Below are positions 62,040-64,000 of a DNA stretch of 64,000 nucleotides, piece after piece; positions within the stretch are counted from its first letter, which is position 1, and each line of letters opens with the position of its first letter. Position numbers and translations under genes: made by a program. A model generated the notes under the pieces. That model did no database searches. It was not told the origin of the DNA and saw only the letters and a program-made list of their open reading frames with translations. Source of the DNA: Diabrotica undecimpunctata. Lineage: Eukaryota; Arthropoda; Insecta; Coleoptera; Chrysomelidae. The DNA lies in NCBI RefSeq assembly GCF_040954645.1, contig NC_092809.1, positions 127,709,914-127,773,913 of the forward strand. Reading direction: 5' to 3'.

Positions 62040-62668
62040 GAACCCTTTACCGGGGGCTACCAGGCATTTGCTGCAACTAAATATAAGGAACGGCACGTTA
62101 CAGTAGGAAAGATCCTTCATCAAGAGATAGCCATCAAACTGGGACTTCTCCAAACAAACCATCTCCCATATTATTAATACGTTCCTGAAAGTATACTTGA
62201 GAATGATAACTACAAACTATACTGGGACCGCACTGTGCTCACAGATCAAACAGTGGCACATAATAGACCAGATGTCATACTAGTTAATAAACTAAAGAGA
62301 CAAACAATACTAATTGATGTGGCGGTACCCAACAACAATAATATTCGTGTTAAACAAAACGAAAAGATCGCCAAGTACAGGGATCTGGAAATTCAAATAC
62401 GAAGACAGTGGAGCATGGAAAGTACCCAGACAATACCTATTATTCTCTCTTCTATTGGAGTCATTCCGAAGAACCTCCTAGAAAACATAAGAAAGCTAGG
62501 TCTGAATGAACATCTCTACAAGACCATGCAGAAAGCTGTACTTCTCTCAACGTCCAGATGTGTACGAAAATTTTTGGGAGATACTTCAGCATACCTAGGG
62601 CTCAATAACACGGAAAGAGTCCCACCAGAGCTCAATCCTTTTGATACCGTAGGTATCTGGGATGAGTG
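62040..62668 (+). pseudogene. C-terminal domain of a non-LTR retrotransposon polyprotein, possibly with restriction-like endonuclease
   Basis: The plus strand first reads HVTVGKILHQEIAIKLGLLQ-like sequence with one or two frame breaks, then YVPESILENDNYKLYWDRTV. The open 62235-62669 frame gives TVAHNRPDVILVNKLKRQTI, then LIDVAVPNNNNIRVKQNEKI and AKYRDLEIQIRRQW. QTIPIILSSIGVIPKNLLEN and LYKTMQKAVLLSTSRCVRKF follow. I recall this block ('RPD…IIDI.VP….EK..KY.DL..EI…W…I.PIV.S.TG..PK.L') from the C-terminal ends of many insect LINE proteins. 'RPD' plus 'IDVAV' resembles a PD-(D/E)xK restriction-like nuclease core of R2-type elements; that function is inference. The RT part is not adjacent. Confidence 0.6.
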
Positions 62669-63456
62669 AATTTTCCCCTTAGAGGGAGTGTGAGCCGTAT
62701 GGCTAAATCTGGGATGATAATTAAATAATAAATGTAATATTACAATACTGTGCTCTTCTATTTTTCTTCCAGTTTACAAGAGTAAACAAATTGTGTAGAT
62801 GATCTGTAACCTTGGAAATTATACCATTTTTGGACCATTTTCTATCATTGCCGTACGCCTATATGTTTCCCTATCCAATTCTCCTTCCATCGTTGTGCTA
62901 ATTTAAAAAAATACTGTTTTATGCTAAAACTAATTCCCTTTTATTTAAAAAGCGTCCTACTAATTTAATTTAAACAGAAATTCCAATTAAAAGTTAAAAA
63001 ATTAGTAATTAATATAAGCGGGAGAAAGTTATACCCTAAATAATTAAAATTTTAAATTAAGTTGAAAACTTTGTCAAATAAAAATCCCAATTATTTTTAA
63101 ATACAGTAATTAGCAATTTAGATCCATTGAAAGGTATGACGTTGTAACCTGTTTCTTGTCTTTTGGAACCTTATTTTTTTAGGAATAGCTCAAGAAGAGA
63201 AATTAAAAACAGAAGTTTTAGAAAGCAAATTAGGATTATGCAAGGAAATAAAACTCATTTGCAAGTTAAACAACAAAGTGAAACAAGAATTCCAATTACA
63301 TTACCAACATATAACACTAAAATCCGAGATAAACATACATGGCATACGTAATTCCACCACGAACACTAAATTGCAATATCTTTAGTTATTCAGTAATTAG
63401 ATCTACAAGACGCTCCGTTCATCTCTAGTTAACTAGAGGTATTATTAAGGAAAATG
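62669..63456. other. No gene recognised
   Basis: AT-rich. A 62-codon ORF at 63163-63351 has no family resemblance. Confidence 0.4.
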
Positions 63457-64000
63457 GGGTGTATTCTGTAACACTTCCGTTAAATTTCAGAGGCCTCTAA
63501 AATTTTAGCGTCCGCTGAAAATATTTTTGTATTCTGTAACTTATGCATCCGTTAAAATCATAACCTAAACCGTTAAAACTCCCGCTAAGACAGAATATTT
63601 TGGAAGATGTCAAAACTTGTCCTCTTATTTTTAGCAGTCCGTTAAATATCATTTGATTATTTTTGTTTTATTGAGTTTATATGATTTAATACTTAGTTTG
63701 TTATTTTTATATTTTAGTGCAGATAAACAAATAAAAAAGACAACTGTCTTATTATGATATATTTAGCGAAGGTAAAGGTAAGTCTTAGTTTACCTTATAA
63801 TCCACGTGTTACACCTATAACAAAATTCAAATTTTTCTTTTTCTAGAGCTGAATTAAGATTACATCAAAGAATAATACTAGATATGAGCAATCCTTTCCA
63901 GCTACCCACTTCAACATTTAGAAAACTTTTTAGATTTAATAAAGATCTTGCAAGGATCATCATTGATGATGATGATATCTGCAATCTGCATGATATCTGC
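63457..64000 (+). mobile_element. Left end of a Harbinger-like transposon with subterminal repeats, cut by window edge
   Basis: The probable tip is GGGGTGTATTCTGTAAC at 63456-63472. GTATTCTGTAAC recurs at 63529-63540. CCGTTAAA occurs four times (63477-63484, 63549-63556, 63570-63577, 63639-63646), which is typical of transposase-binding subterminal arrays. A HARBI1-like coding exon begins near 63847. The right end lies outside the window, so TIR and TSD cannot be checked. Confidence 0.6.
63847..64000 (+). CDS. HARBI1-like Harbinger nuclease, N-terminal exon, partial
   Basis: After a pyrimidine-rich tract ending TTTTTCTAG at 63846, a typical splice acceptor, the frame reads AELRLHQRIILDMSNPFQLP, then TSTFRKLFRFNKDLARIIID and DDDIC, continuing past the edge. 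'NP…LP…F…FR..K…..I' is the N-terminal motif of Harbinger-type nucleases. A possible upstream mini-exon (ATG near 63755, donor AAAGGTAAGT at about 63773-63782) could supply the start. The catalytic region is not in the window, so intactness is unknown. Confidence 0.55.

Overview
This 64 kb window looks like repeat-rich, AT-rich nuclear DNA from an insect, possibly a beetle. The evidence is its transposable-element (TE) content: mariner, piggyBac, hAT-like, P-like and Harbinger-like DNA transposons, insect-type non-LTR retrotransposons, Penelope-like elements and a Ty3/Gypsy element. There are also several long (AT)n tracts. The species guess is inference; no host gene, rRNA or tRNA could be supported. 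Almost every recognisable coding stretch belongs to a TE, and most are broken by stops or frameshifts.

Layout. 1-4.9 kb: transposase and reverse-transcriptase (RT) fragments, mostly on the minus strand. 4.9-8.2 kb: a plus-strand non-LTR RT split by a 2.6 kb terminal-inverted-repeat (TIR) transposon of a poorly described family with a 'SDSC-GGQN' motif. 8.3-13.4 kb: a piggyBac-like element carrying three later insertions (a 5'-truncated non-LTR copy, a 2.4 kb hAT-like element, a second non-LTR fragment). 13.8-21.2 kb: a young Ty3/Gypsy retrotransposon with near-identical 1,346 bp LTRs, gag, a canonical -1 frameshift heptamer and a pol lacking the integrase core. 21.2-25.6 kb: Penelope-like elements, the first flanked by 303 bp inverted repeats and containing hammerhead-like ribozyme cores.

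25.6-29.6 kb: a DDE transposon split by a non-LTR element that itself carries a copy of its own family. 29.7-36 kb: diverged direct repeats, RT fragments and a 5'-truncated non-LTR element with a largely intact RT frame. 36-39.1 kb: an element with long inverted arms, a cysteine-rich protein and a nested miniature transposon (MITE). 40.7-46 kb: DDE, RT and piggyBac fragments and a GC-rich inverted-repeat island. 46.05-48.4 kb: a second 'GGQN' transposon with TIRs and repeated subterminal motifs. 50.5-53.5 kb: a second piggyBac split by an inverted-repeat Penelope element. 53.6-55.7 kb: a mariner-like element split by a THAP/P-element-like deletion derivative. 56.55-57.84 kb: a nearly complete mariner. 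58.3-62.7 kb: ORF1, endonuclease and RT pieces of several non-LTR families. 63.46-64 kb: the left end of a Harbinger-like element, cut by the window edge.

The genes do not form a cooperating pathway. The window is a stratified TE graveyard in which target-site duplications (TSDs), frames restored across insertions and empty sites give a relative order of events. The youngest insertion appears to be the Gypsy element. The least described items are the two GGQN-family TIR transposons and the inverted-repeat Penelope copies. All coordinates were read by eye without alignment software, so boundaries may be off by a few bases.
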